The position numbers and the translations under genes were made by a program. This document shows positions 31,441-44,085 of a stretch of DNA of 64,000 bases, piece after piece. The stretch is from the NCBI GenBank assembly GCA_012295275.1, contig CM022665.1, positions 10,470,976 to 10,534,975 of the forward strand, given 5' to 3'. The stretch's first letter is position 1, and every line of letters starts with the position of its first letter. The stretch is from Chrysomallon squamiferum (lineage: Eukaryota; Mollusca; Gastropoda; Neomphalida; Peltospiridae). The notes below the pieces were generated by a model, which was not told the DNA's origin, made no database searches, and worked only from the letters and a program-made list of their open reading frames with translations.

Positions 31441-34400
31441 ACATTGGTTTTTCTTTTTCTTTAATCATGATTTGATTTGTGTTTATGTTTTTAATTCAGG
31501 GGGTCATATTGACCTGTTTTCAAACATTTCCAGTTTCTGTCATTAAATGCAAGTCAGGTAATTAATATCATTGTCAGGTATAACTGACACACATAAATAT
31601 AGTATTTGATGTGATGGTCAGAGAAATATGAGATAATATGTACATTAATTCAAATGGTTGAAGTAACATGTGTACTTGCATTTATTAACTGAATTACATA
31701 GTGTTTTGTAACTATTGTCTATTTTGTTTCATTTGTTGGAAGAAATGTGTTTTGAGGTTTTCTAAAATTATTTTTATTATATTTTATTTTATTTTAGTCA
31801 TTTCTTTTTTTCTTTATTTTTATTGTCATTAATTCATAAAGACAAGCTTTTTTTTTTGCTTTTTTTTAAAAAGGTAATAAATAATTGGTGGTTTTTTTGC
31901 TCAGATACAAGGATGATTTTAAAATATTATTTTCTAGGCCCTGTCCTTAATTGTTGTACAATAATAATTATGGTTATATTTTTCTCTAAATGGAGTAGTT
32001 CATTCTTTAGCATATGGTCAAAGAAAATCATTGCATTCTTTGTTTAATATAAAATGTTAAAGGTTACAGACTTTGACGAAATTAGAAATTTCCTTTTGGG
32101 AACACTACTTTGAAGAATAGGGTTGAAATGAAAAGAGTTTTATCAAGTTAAATAAGTGCAGTGCCATGTTAGATCTTTGATCTCCTAAACGCAGAGGCAT
32201 GACATTTCTGTGTATTCCTTTTTTATTATTATAATTACAATATATACAATCAAAGAGCTTTGCTTTCTGTTTACACAAACAGTTTTATCATCAAAAGTGT
32301 CTTATTTTAACCACCAGTATTCTCTTAAACAATTATAAAGAAATAATTCTGAAACAAATTCTGTCACTTTTCATGGTTCAGGGAAAATCAGTGTGTCTCG
32401 TCTTGGTCAGTCAGTGATGTAATGCAGAACATGTAAAATTGTGAAGTGTTTCTCTTTGCCAAATAATAATTTTTTTATATAAATTACCTGTCTTGCTATT
32501 ATCAGTGTTTTTATACATGCAGTTTTTCCTCAGGAAATAATGTCACAAAACACAAACTGAAATACAGAAATCTTTGTAGAACCTTAGAGCGACCTGACAC
32601 CAGTGGGTCATCTAAAGATACAACATTTATGGCATGTGTTTTGGGTCCCATTTGAAGAGGATGCCACTGAGCAAATTCGTCTAAAAGATTGATGTCAGAT
32701 GTTTAAAAAGGGGCAGAATTTCAGTGTTTGCCATAACTACCAATTTTCTGTGGATAAATTTAGCACATTTCATTGTTATTCAGCTGTACATGTCATTATT
32801 ATATGTAAAATTATATCATGTTATGTGTTGTTTAAACATTTGTCTCTTTTTTCATAATATTTTACCATCACAGATACATAATAAGAGGTGTTGGAGAAAC
32901 TGATGTTAAATCTGCTGTATTTTAGTAAAGCATACTTCTGTTTTTGGCATTAAAGATGCATAACTGGATGTGTGAATTTATTTCAGGTGGACCATATGCA
33001 TTTATTTCTGGTCAAGAATAAAACATTCAACTTTGCTCTCAATATCATTTTAAACATTTTTTTTTTTACAAAAGCTAAATTGTATATGACTTGTTATATA
33101 ACAAATAAATTGTAGTAATTTGTGTTTACTATTTACTTTTTTTAAATTTTTACTTTTTTTAAATTTATTTATTATTATTGTTATTATTCAACATTTTTAA
33201 AATGATCCACTTAATGTTAGATATGTTTATTTAGTATATTTTATCAGAATTTGTATAGCTATGGATAATACAGTAATTATTGTCATGGTCACAAAATAGA
33301 AACATTTTTGAAAACTTGAATTCTGAATTAATAAGTGTCTAAGATTATCTGTATTATATTCATATTTTCCTTTTTCCTTTACTGTTTTCTTAAACAAATA
33401 AATAGGCAGTAATCCTCTTCATTACTGATTATATTTCCCTCTGTTTTGGTTAAAAATATTTTGAAGTATTCTGTAAAGATGATATTACCTACCTGTTGAT
33501 GTTTTATTTGTTATTTTTGTTTTGTTTTTCTTTTCTTTTTTTTCTTTTTTCTTTTCATTTTTCATATAAGAGTTCTGCTGAATTTAATTAGATTTAGTTA
33601 AGAAAAATACTGTTATTATTATTATTAAAATAAATTTAAATATTATAGTTTTGAATATAAATGTTTTTATAATTCATTATAATATAAAATTACAGCATGT
33701 TTACATGTCAAAAATAAATGTGTTTATAGTTCATCAAACCCATATTGCCATTCCTCTTTTTCACAACATAAGGCATATGTCCCATATAGAGGCTGTTTGA
33801 ATATTATGTATTAAGAAAAAATATTTCTGAACCCATTAATGTTGATGGCCAAGAAATTTTTCATGCAAAATAATTAAATTATTAAACAAAATATGACTTG
33901 TTTTATGAAATATTTTAATGAATATGACCATACAGGTCTAGTACATGTTCTTAACATTTTCAGACCTTGCTTGGCTTTTATGCCAAAGGGGCCATCAAAA
34001 TCATTGATAGATTCATGGGGTATTCACTGCATATGTGTGACATGAGTACACTTCTTACCTTGCAGTGATACCAAAATAAGATTTAACATTAAAAAAAAAG
34101 GAAAAAAAGAAGACAATACTTCAATATATTTTAAAAATAGAAAATATTTTTGAATCTGATAAAATGAAATAATTACTTTAATACAAATATACATTTCCAG
34201 TAATTTTGGATATACCTTACATACATAGTAAATCATTTTGCTGCTCCGTTTTTGCTTGAATTTTGAGAGATTTTAATTATAATGATTTAACTGACATACA
34301 TAATGTTATAAATATTGTTTTAAAGAAATAATTAAAAATGTACAATTTATGCAGATAGGATTTACTGTATTTAATTATTATGTATCATATCAGAATGTAG

Positions 34401-37093
34401 ATGGTTGTAAGTTTGAAAAACTCTGTGCAGACATGAGTAACTTTTAACCCATTACTGTTGAAGCTTGTCATGTGAAAAACTACTGAAAGTTCCATTTTTT
34501 GTTTTTAATTGAATACCACCAATCGTATAATGATATTTTGTGGATATGTATTTATTGAAATAAAAGAAAAATTAAAAACGGGGGGAAAAAAAAGAAATAA
34601 TAAACAAAAACAAAAACGAACATTCCAGACTCAAGCACATGTAAGTTAATAATGAAGCTTCACAAATTTTAAAAGTTATTTCAACACCTAACAATTTTTG
34701 TTTCATTATACACATTGATTAATGCAAATGTTTGAAAATACCAGAAAACATTTTAATAACTTTTGACATGTACTGGGCCACGAGAATGAAAATTTTAGTC
34801 CATTGCCCACATCCAAAAAGCACACGCTTAAAAAATGTCATCATCATAACATATTTTTTTAATTATCTCACTGAAATACTGTACTGCATTCAAATATTAG
34901 TTAAAAAAAGGATCTTATCATCATTTAACATTTGCTATTTAAGATCCAAAGCAAGAGTCTTGACCACCAAATGTTGCAGATAAACAAGCAGATGGAGTTT
35001 ACTCCAGACCTTTGTATTCAGAGTTCATGTATGTTTTTCATTTTTGGATACGTCTTTATAAAAGTGAAATTTTGCACATATATATATCAGTCCATATCCT
35101 AGGTTGTGGAAAGCCTTTACTCACCTCGGGACAGTGCCTTTTATCAGTATTAAATTTTGTGAAAAATCAAATCAAAATGACTTGCAGTTCCTTTGGATAG
35201 AAAATTTAGATTTTCATTCTCGTGGCCATATAGTGATTTATATGTAATTGTATAAGATAATGAAATAGGTTTTCATGATTATAGTAAATGAAAATAATAA
35301 TATTGTTAAGATACTGCATATTGATTGTATTCTGTTTTCTTGTTGGTATTCAGACTTATAAATCCTTAAATATTTATACAGCATTAGCAGAAACTGTATT
35401 AAGTCTGTACCTAACCTCTGTGCTCAACTAGTTTGTAGTCTAGTCAAGTGATTTCAGGATTTCTCTTTGTTCTCTTGTTTTGGGTTTCTTAGTATTCTTG
35501 TTAATGTTGGATGAAAAATGTGTTAGTTTATTAATGTACGAGGATGAAACAGATTTTATTAAAAAAAATTAAAAACATTTTTTAAAATAGAAATGGAAAA
35601 TAAGGAAAGTTTAATAAATAAAATTGTTTTCATAAGCTATTAATTTTAAAAAAAGAAATTATTATTTATTTATATTATTAATTTTTGTTCATGGCATTTT
35701 GATATTTCTGTGGGCAGCATATTTCAATTGTTGTTAATGTTAAAGAACAATTTACGTATATTTAAATTATGCAGTGACCAGAGGTTCAACAACAACAAAT
35801 CTTTTGTTCACACATGATAAATATTTAGTTTATTCTTAGCTTCCTCCATTCTGGTCATAACAGGGTTGAATCAAAATATATTTTATATATGGTTATTTTG
35901 TGAAAATCTGCACCAATATTAAATAAATTCTGTAATAAACCTATAAAGCACCATCTAAAACTGGAAATAGTTTCACTCTCCAATACATTTAGGGTTTTTT
36001 TCAAAGTAAAAAACAGTAGAACATAAAATATTAAAGAACCTAACTTTCTGGATTGCTGCTAACATTTTATTGGTAATATACATATTCAGTTTTATTTCTT
36101 TTGGACACATTTCCTTCCAGTTATGATCAGAGGAACAGAACCCTTAACCCGTGAGAGTATATCACTTAAAGGTTTCTTGATCTTAAAAGCAGTTTTCATT
36201 AATATAAACTTATGTGTGTGATCTTTTCTGTTTATAAACTGACTCCATCGTGTGTTATTTTCCATGTATGTTTATTAATGTTATGTGATGATTCCGAGTA
36301 TCAATACATTTTGCATGAGTGATAGCCAGGTACCACTATATCAGATTCTGATACAAAACTGATATTAGCCTAATGTCTCCCATATCGTAGTAAGTACAGA
36401 TTATGTGAAAATATTATGTATACTGTTTTATGTAACAATTTGAAAATAAGAAAATTCTCAACTGAAGTGTATTTGTTGTTTTGTTCTTTTAATACAGCCG
36501 AATATCCCTACGTCAGTTTCTTGCCTTTAGTTGCAAGAGCCATTATTAGGTACTGGATAAGAAAGCTTTTAAGATTTTAAATTAATTTCACTGGACATTT
36601 TTTCCTGAAATGAAATAATCAACACACTGCAGCAATACATTGTGATGATCATTTTAAAAATGTGTGGGTGTGTAAATATATCTTTTAATATTATATTAAG
36701 TTATGAGAAACTTTCACAAGGTGGATTCATATTTCATAGTATTTTCAAAAGTGCCTCAAACTTTTGTAATAACAACTTAATAGCCTTAAATATGCTTCTT
36801 TTCTCCTTCATTTTAGAAGAGAATAGTACAAATTTTTATAAATTACTAACAACATAAACATATAATATTTTATTTGCCACAGATAATAAAAAAGTTTTAA
36901 TACCACATTACAAATGTTAATTGTCACAACAGAGATATTTCTATTGTATCTTTCTGAAGAACTTGGTTAAGAATGGTCTACATTCAAATTCATTTCTGTT
37001 TAGGAACGAATTCTTTTAAAATACAAGTATTTTCTGCAGATTTCAAAAAATCTTTGATTAAGGAACTAAAACTAATAGAGTTCAACTTAATCA
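31441..37093. other. Region between DNAJC8 and mL48 3' ends
   Basis: AT-rich and non-coding apart from the inverted-repeat element at 34773-35229. Possible late DNAJC8 poly(A) signals and a - strand AATAAA for mL48 (TTTATT at 36868-36873) fall here; the two genes are convergent. Confidence 0.5.
34773..35229. mobile_element. MITE-like element with 20-25 bp inverted ends
   Basis: GGCCACGAGAATGAAAAT at 34776 is mirrored by ATTTTCATTCTCGTGGCC ending at 35227. The inverted ends extend a few bases further with mismatches. TA-containing flanks (TACT / CATATA) would suit a TA target duplication. The ~455 bp interior has no transposase-like frame. It lies in the gap between DNAJC8 and mL48. Confidence 0.7.
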
Positions 37094-40000
37094 TTATTTC
37101 CGTCGCTCTTCTCGAGCTGCATTTATAGCCTCCATTTCAGCTTGAAGACTTTCAAGTTCCTTATCAGGAATATATCGATTTTCTTCATCAAAAGCACTTG
37201 CCTTGGAAAAAAATAAAAAATAAAATAAATAACTTACAAACATTTACAACAAGTGAAGTCATGAAAAAAGCGCAATACATAAATACCTGATTATACCTGG
37301 GCACAAAATGGTAGAAAATATTTTCAATGTGAGCCAGTATATTTTAAGAACTGTAAGAAACTATTTTTTGTTGAGTATTGTTGTTATTACTCTTCCATAA
37401 ACCAGTTAACTGTGATAAAAAACTCTTTTTTTTATTAAATATTAGCATCAACACCTTATTTTTAGATAGATTTGAACGATCAGTAAATTGTTTTTAGAAT
37501 TAATTTCTGACAGCCATAACATAAGATTCGTTTTTTAATGTCGTATTTTGACATGTCTTTAAACTCTTTTCAAATCGGTCAAAGATAATGTTACTGCTGC
37601 AAAAAGAAATGGAACTGTTTTACACCTACTTTCTGAATTAGCATATTAATTCCTTCTGGAAGGTGTGATCTTGCTATCTGGATAAATATAGGTAGTACTG
37701 TGGAAGGAACATTATGAAGCTGAAAATACAACAAAAAAATGTAAATCACCTGCCATTACTGTTAGCATGTTAAAATCTGTTAAATGATAGATGATGCAGA
37801 AACATTATACATACAGAAACATTTCAGACATTTGATTTCAGATTACTGCTAAATGAAATATATTTTTCAATATATAAAATCTAAAGATAGGATTAATTTT
37901 TTTTTTTTTTTTAAACTGGAAATGCACTAAGGTTATGTAAATGTTAAATAAACCTTTTACTTTTGTATAAGTTTATTTCACTAAGAATATTAGAAATAAA
38001 CCTGACTGTGGTGATAATAATTCATGAAATAAACAGTTATAAAGTAAGAAAATAAAATATAAATGAATATAAATGCAATACCTGAACAACTCTTGCAAAC
38101 ATCTTTAAGTCAAATGTAGACTGTACAATGGTTGTATTGGTTTTGAAAACCTTTATGTTACTATCTGTACTTGGTAAAGGCCAGCTGCAGATTCAGAGAA
38201 GATTGTAAAATACAGTATTAAAATTTAACATATAACACAAAGCTCATCAGTTACTGCAATTGTTATTCTGGCTCTCTTATTAAGTGATTCTTTAACATAA
38301 ATAATGAAGATATATTGTTTTAATAATAAACCACTGAAACTACATTTATAAAAATAAAAATAATAATAATAGTAATAATAATAATAACAAAAATTTCAAC
38401 TTTCAGATTTAAAATAAATTATAATAAACTATGTAAGCACAAGACAAATTGATAAATGATAGACATAAATAAATGTAAAATAATTATAGATTTATTTCAT
38501 TCTCAAACTATGGTCAAAGAAACATAAATAAGAACCTGAAATATTTCTATTATTATTTATATTATACCGAAGCTGTATCTCTTCTTCTTCTTGTTTTTTC
38601 ATTTTTTGGCCAACCTAAACATTTGGCATTGATATATTGAAATATAGCCTTCTCATTATTTTGAAAAAGAATTCAAAATATCATAGCCACATACATCCTA
38701 CATTAAAAATGTCATATTTTAGTCTTTATAAATATATATCAATAATGCAGTTACCTGTCGGTATCCAGATCCAGTGAATCTGCTAAACCATGAATATATT
38801 TTGCAAAATTTTCCAGAGGAACATAATCATATCCTGTCATTTTTACATCCAGTACAGGATATTCAGGAATCTCAGGACCAGTGTTCTACAAAATATACAA
38901 AACAAAATTAAATTAATGTTTTCTAAAGCACAACTGTTTGAACCATTTCAATACATGTGCATACATCTTAAATATATATATGTATTTATGTGTGTTTGTA
39001 ATAAGATGAATATTCAGTTGTCTTATGTACATCTGATTAAACTCTGCATGTAGACAATATTCAATAATACGCTGGCCCAGAAGGACAAAGTCCAATCACA
39101 ACCTCACAAAGTATGGCACAAAGCATATCACTCTGCCACCAAAACAACCTTATAAAAAGCTGTTTAATAATGAAGGGTAATCATAGCTTCTTACAAAGCA
39201 TACTGTTCTTTGTCTTTCATCATTTTTGCATGTGTATGTATTTAAATTAAAGTGAATCATATTCATTTTGATTCAAATTTTTTAAAGCATATGTATTTTG
39301 GCAATGTGATCATTTCATACATCACACTATTTTTAAAATATACAATATATAACAGATATATTTTATAATTCAGTTCAGTTTAGATGAATTAACAAAAGTC
39401 TCTGCTAATTCTTCTAGTAATGAACAGATTTCTACAATTCATCAGTATACCATTATTTTAAATATTACTATGTTTTTGCTACTTACAACATCTGTAGGCT
39501 CAAAAACGCCATTTAATTTTGCTGACTGACTAATCTGCCTCCTGAAAAAGTTAATAGTAGTTACTATTAATTTATAACAAACAGAAGAAAATAAACACAT
39601 TATGGCTTTGGATTTAACAAGTAGTTGCAGCTGAAAAGGAGGACGCCACCAAAATTAATTAATTCTGCAATCATCTACTATAATTATTAATTATCATTAC
39701 CACTTTTTATTTTATTACTTGAATATTGGTGAACTTTTATGCAAGTGCATGTCTTTGTGCATGTGCACATGCTTATCTTTGTTTATGTGTTACTTAATAC
39801 TGCATATCATAGAATTTATAAAATGTTAATTCTTATCATTAATCATCCATGGGTACAAGTCAAAACATGTTATGGGCATAGAATGGCTGGTTTAGATTTT
39901 ATATTCAACATTTTAAAATGCAAATATTATTTGTGAATTCTAAAACTAACAAGTCAGACTTCATTAAAATGCAATTTTGAATAAATATAATACCTGGATG

Positions 40001-40100
40001 CATGTGCATAGACAATATTTTTTCTGCACAGTTCACATAATGATGGCCAAATTTTCTTCTTCTGAATATATGCAAGTTGTCTAGGAATTTGCAGAGAGCT
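37094..40100 (-). CDS. MRPL48: Mitochondrial large-subunit ribosomal protein mL48 (3' five exons; 5' end not included)
   Basis: Five - strand exons join in frame: 40100-39994, 39541-39487, 38885-38755, 38184-38082, 37719-37630, then terminal exon 37201-37094 with a TAA stop (six segments, the first being the most 5' one I can place firmly). All have AG acceptors and GT donors (GTATTA, GTAAGT, GTAACT, GTATTG, GTAGGT). The product carries TGYDYVPLENFAKYIHGLAD, matching the mL48 signature (TxYDMTLxExYAQYVHNL in vertebrates), then SWPLPST, and HLPEGINMLIQK equivalent to SLPEGVRLSVKEH near the vertebrate C-terminus. It ends in a charged helix, AEMEAINAAREERRK. mL48 is a structural protein of the mitoribosome large subunit with an S10-like fold. 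The coding start is not in this span; possible upstream exons are listed separately. With them the protein would be 219 aa, against about 212 aa in human. Confidence 0.88.
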
Positions 40101-40278
40101 CTAATAAAAAAAAAAAATAAAAAAAAAATTAATAATAATAATAATAATAAATAATGATACCGAATTAATTGAATATACCTATCTGGGTGGAAATGATGGG
40201 TGATGGTTAAAAAGTTGGCCAAACCAAAGACAAGTAATTATAACAACTTGTTAACATCTGTTTTAAAACATGAAATGA

Positions 40279-40335
<57 letters not shown>

Positions 40336-41139
40336 TTTCATGCAAATGATAAATATTTTGTTTCTTTTTTTTTTTTTTCTGCTGAACCATCGTAACATAT
40401 TGTTTTCTAGATAAACCTACAAAACTCATGTTGGCAGAATCCACAAAAGGATTCTTTACTAAAGAAGCCCTTATCAAAACATAATGTAAATGAACAATAT
40501 CACTATTATTATTATTATTATTATTTTTATTATCAAATACTATAAACGTAACAATCGAAAGACTGAACTATCTGTGTTTTTAAATGAAAGAAAACAACTG
40601 AATAATTTGGGAAATAATGACTTCTTTGAAACACGGGAAGAACTCATTCAATACGATGTTTGAAGTTACAATAAGTACAAGTGAAGGAGAAAATGTGAAA
40701 CCTCTGCCTGTAGTCAGTAGTCTCCAACTCGGTAAAATACTAACTTAACATAATTGAGCATGACATCATAAAGACTACTGGCACACTGTTATCAACATTT
40801 TTGCAAATGTTAATACCATACTAATTGTATTATATAATGTTCTGGAATGATTAAAAAAAAATAACCTCAGCGAGATTGTATTTAAGAGATTTACATTAAT
40901 ACAGTATTTGTGTGAAATAAATTTATTTTAGACAATTACTTATTGAAGAATACTCGTTAACTGTCAATGCATTATAAGTATATATATAAAAAAATGTATA
41001 TGTATGAGAAATTATTGATAACCTGTTTCAAAACATTAAACGTGATAAATCCTGCCATAATTTTTTCTTTCTCGTAAAGTAAATTCCTCCTTTTTGTATA
41101 ATAGATTTTTGTGGAATAAAACCCATAGCAATAGGACAA

Positions 41140-41180
<41 letters not shown>

Positions 41181-42043
41181 AAACTGAAAGTGTATCAACA
41201 AATAGCAAGCAGTCTCTCATTAGTATTCACCAAGACAGGAAAGATCAAACAAGTTTTGTTTTTATTTTTATATATAACTTGTTAAGTAGTAGCAAAAACG
41301 AAAACAGGTTATACGGCCTACCGAATTTGGCTGATCCTGAAACTGTAATATCTGAAAACAAGTGCTGTAAATTAGTTTAATACGGGGCTACCAAGCCTTT
41401 CTCGTTTTCTTCTCTCTGTAATGAACTAAATAATTATCTAACTTAGACGGAATCGTTTAAACTATAATTTTATTATCGTGCTGTTCCAATTTTTAAATTT
41501 TTTATTATTTAAAAAAATAATAATAATAATAAATACTATAGATGGCTGAAATAAACCATTCTATAATAATAATCTTGAATAAATTCGGTTTCTCTTTATT
41601 TATATTTTATTTCAAAATATTACTTCCTGGATCCTTGAAGAAAACTTTTTAAAATACTAAATACAGAGGCCAGATTTGCATTCATGATTTATAATAATAA
41701 TAATAATAATCTGTGGTGTCTCGCAGAAAACAGCAGTGCAATATTTAGTAGCGAACCTTTCACTGCTACTTGCGCGAGTTATGGAACTTGAAAATAAGTA
41801 GATGGCGATTGTGCTTGATAATGTAAAATGCGAAAATTGTTCCATTGGTGTTAAACTGAAGCCAGCGAACATATAAAACCATAAAGTCAAAGTGTTATCG
41901 GTTGGTTAACGGAACAAGTTAACACAGGACATCACTCTATAACTAAGTACATTATTTACTGTTCTTTTTCCTTTTCAACCTTGATGTATTAAACCGCCAA
42001 TAACTGAAAAAAAAAAAAAAAAAAGTCAATACAGATGCATCTG

Positions 42044-42100
<57 letters not shown>

Positions 42101-42711
42101 TTATTATGATTTTATTCTTATTCATATCACTCGAAAGTAAAAAAAAAAATGAAAATGATATCAACTTGTTTATGTTTAGTTAATTATTTTCAAAAGTTAC
42201 GATTTTTAATTTACTTTTTAACAATCAAGCGGTTTTTATTTTAAACAAATGTATTGGGGAAAAAGTTACAGTTTTCTGGTAGACTGGTAATTAAAGTAAT
42301 GATAACTTTCTAAGGATGAAAATAATCGGAAAATGCTTAAAGCATTATACAGAAAATGTGTCAAAACATAAGAAAACAAGCGATCTCTTTCCCAGACGCA
42401 CACACATACAGTAAACATTTAATGACCTGAAGTGGAATTAAAATAAATACCCAATCAAATGGCAGACTAGATGAGGTGACCTGTCTCGATGCGATGATTT
42501 GTTTACAATTTTTACCGCTAAATCATATGATTTTTCCAAGAAGACAGAAAACAATTCACGCTCCATAGATTTTGATGATATTAAGTCAATGAAATGGTTT
42601 TATTCAGGAAAATTTATAAACGGATGAACACAACATTCGGGGAAGACGGGTAGGCCCTAATAGCGGAAAGTACGATTTTCTAACTATAATTCCTCGGTAG
42701 AAAAGGCATAC
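40101..42711. other. mL48 5' intronic region with microsatellites
   Basis: Contains (AAT)n at 40131-40150 and 40281-40335, (GTA)n at 41139-41180, (AAT)n at 41517-41532 and 41692-41710, and (GA)n at 42047-42098. The only exon-like segment I support weakly is 41322-41351. Confidence 0.5.
41322..41351 (-). CDS. Possible 30-nt upstream microexon of mL48
   Basis: On the - strand a TTGTTTTCAG acceptor is followed by ten open codons (ILQFQDQPNS) and a GTAGGC donor. The exon is phase 0 on both sides, exactly what the next firm mL48 exon (starting at 40100 in phase 0) needs. The short length means chance cannot be excluded; a transcript read would settle it. Confidence 0.4.
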
Positions 42712-42747
42712 TCTCGCAAAGCGACTGACACGAAATTTTACATGCAT
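42712..42747 (-). CDS. Possible first coding exon of mL48 (mitochondrial-targeting-like N-terminus)
   Basis: A - strand ATG at 42747 opens a frame MHVKFRVSRFAR, rich in Arg/Lys and hydrophobics and free of acidic residues, as expected for a matrix targeting peptide. A GTATGC donor follows in phase 0, so it splices in frame to the 30-nt microexon and then to the firm exons. The frame runs on for 48 codons with the same basic, acid-free character (next residues VCLFYRGIIVRKSYF), so a later donor is also possible. Placement is an inference from phase and composition only. Confidence 0.28.
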
Positions 42748-42976
42748 CAAGATAAATATTTTAACAAAAGTACTATCAAGGTTTCAAGAAAAAAGTTTAA
42801 TCATATTCGAACGTAGATAGTCTGGATTTTGAAACACTTCTTTTTCGCACTCTTTTTCTCTAGAAAATTCTAGGCGGATGAAAACAAAGTAGGGTAATGT
42901 TGTGCAAACTGCAGATTACGTCACGAAAGCATTCCCATCAAGCTTTTTTAAAACTTCTGCCAGTTAACGCAGCGTC

Positions 42977-42984
42977 TGACGTCA
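42977..42984. promoter_or_regulatory. CRE-type palindrome in a candidate divergent promoter
   Basis: A perfect TGACGTCA lies at 42977-42984, its last A being the first base of the + strand ATG. A second CRE-like TTACGTCA lies at 42916-42923. The interval 42748-42983 separates the possible mL48 start on the - strand from the + strand exon at 42984, so these CREB/ATF-type sites would fall within a head-to-head promoter. The sites are seen in the sequence; regulation is inferred. Confidence 0.4.
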
Positions 42985-43345
42985 TGGCTTCATTCAAACA
43001 TACCAACTGTCTATCAGCAACTTTTCATGGAAATTCGAGACAGGTACTGTTACTACATTTCAGTTTAAACAGATAGATCACTAGATGGGAATTCCTTAGC
43101 ATGTGCTACGGTTTTTCCATCGGACACAGAAATTTCCATGAGATTGCCCGATTCGGCAACTGTATTCAGTGCCGAAGTTCGGGCAATCTTTAAAACATTG
43201 GAACATAATATATAAAAAAAAGGCATTCTTCTACAAATATAATATTTTTACAGACTTTTGTTTTCCAGAGCTTTATAACTTATGAAGCTGGAACATCCCT
43301 TAATTGGGATGGTGATACGAAGTTGTATCTGTTTAAATACTGCCA
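42984..43345 (+). CDS. Unrecognised gene, two 5' exons only (partial)
   Basis: Exon 42984-43043 (20 codons, MASFKHTNCLSATFHGNSRQ) ends at a CAG|GTACTG donor. After a 225-bp intron, exon 43269-43345 begins behind TTTTCCAG and reads SFITYEAGTSLNWDGDTKLY then LFKYC, ending at a CCA|GTAAGG donor in phase 2. The two join without a stop and the composition looks protein-coding. I do not recognise the family. No third exon could be found downstream; the next 2 kb is occupied by two inverted-repeat elements, so the gene may be disrupted or its remaining exons may lie further away. If the second donor is not used, a TAA two bases later would end a 46-aa product. Confidence 0.4.
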
Positions 43346-43634
43346 GTAAGGACATTATTTTAATTCAGTTATGTAATAATATCCTAATGGCGCCGAGCAG
43401 ACGTTGTCCACAGCCTCGTTTTCGTTTCAGTCGTTAGTTAAAGCGTCCGGTAAAAATCGCTTCCAAAGTCGGCTGTCGTTCTTTGCGTCGTTATTTACAA
43501 ACTGTCTTCATTAACCTCTGTGCGATATTTTTCAAAATCATTATGCTAAACACCAGATTATTCTGCCAAAGTTTCTTCATTTTGTGGACGTTCACAGAGG
43601 ATGAGTAAAATATTCTTTCAAACCGTTATAAGAA

Positions 43635-44080
43635 TAGCATGGACCAATGATTTAAAAAAAAAAAAAAAAAAAAAAAATAGGAAACCCATTGTTTGCATAC
43701 ATAATAGTACGTTTTACAAGTTGAATGCTTTTTATTTTAACGAAAAAGAGTCAAAAATTAATTTTCAAGTATTTTACGTCATAAGGATGGTTGTTCATAT
43801 TATCAAATCACGATGTCCTACGCCTTTCGAAACTACTTTTTCAACTTGATCAAACTTTTCAAACTGGACTAATTTTGTGCATAATAGACTAAAATTATTA
43901 TTCGGTATAAGATTAATGTATTCACTTTTCTAGTTGGCAATATTCCCTATGTCAGAGCCCAACAGAAAAGAACATTCAGGTATAGTTTGTAACCATTAAA
44001 TCGGCGAAATTCTGGCGACATCTTTTTCCGGTGACGTAATTTGTGCCGTTACGAGTTAGCGATCCTATTGGTCCATGCTA
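43635..44080. mobile_element. MITE-like element A with terminal inverted repeats
   Basis: The left end TAGCATGGACCAATGA and right end TATTGGTCCATGCTA are inverted repeats 446 bp apart. The interior has no transposase frame and includes an A-run. Much of its sequence recurs in the neighbouring element B, including the post-TIR block TGTTTGCATACATAATA and the distal block TTTTCAAACTGGA. It is non-autonomous by appearance. The element family is not recognised. Confidence 0.75.
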
Positions 44081-44085
44081 TTTAT

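Noticed and set aside
38570-38614. Exon-like segment on the - strand inside mL48 (GQKMKKQEEEEIQLR)
   Set aside because: Splice-like ends exist, but its phase does not fit: the preceding exon ends in phase 2 and would hit a stop here, whereas it joins perfectly to the exon at 38184.
39905-40222. Alternative - strand frame across the mL48 exon at 39994-40100
   Set aside because: Out of phase with the downstream mL48 exons; includes a poly-Leu microsatellite translation.
42457-42565. - strand ATG frame MERELFSVFLEKSYD ending at a GACAG|GTCACC donor as mL48 first exon
   Set aside because: It ends in phase 2 while the next candidate and firm exons need phase 0, and it is acidic, unlike a mitochondrial targeting peptide.
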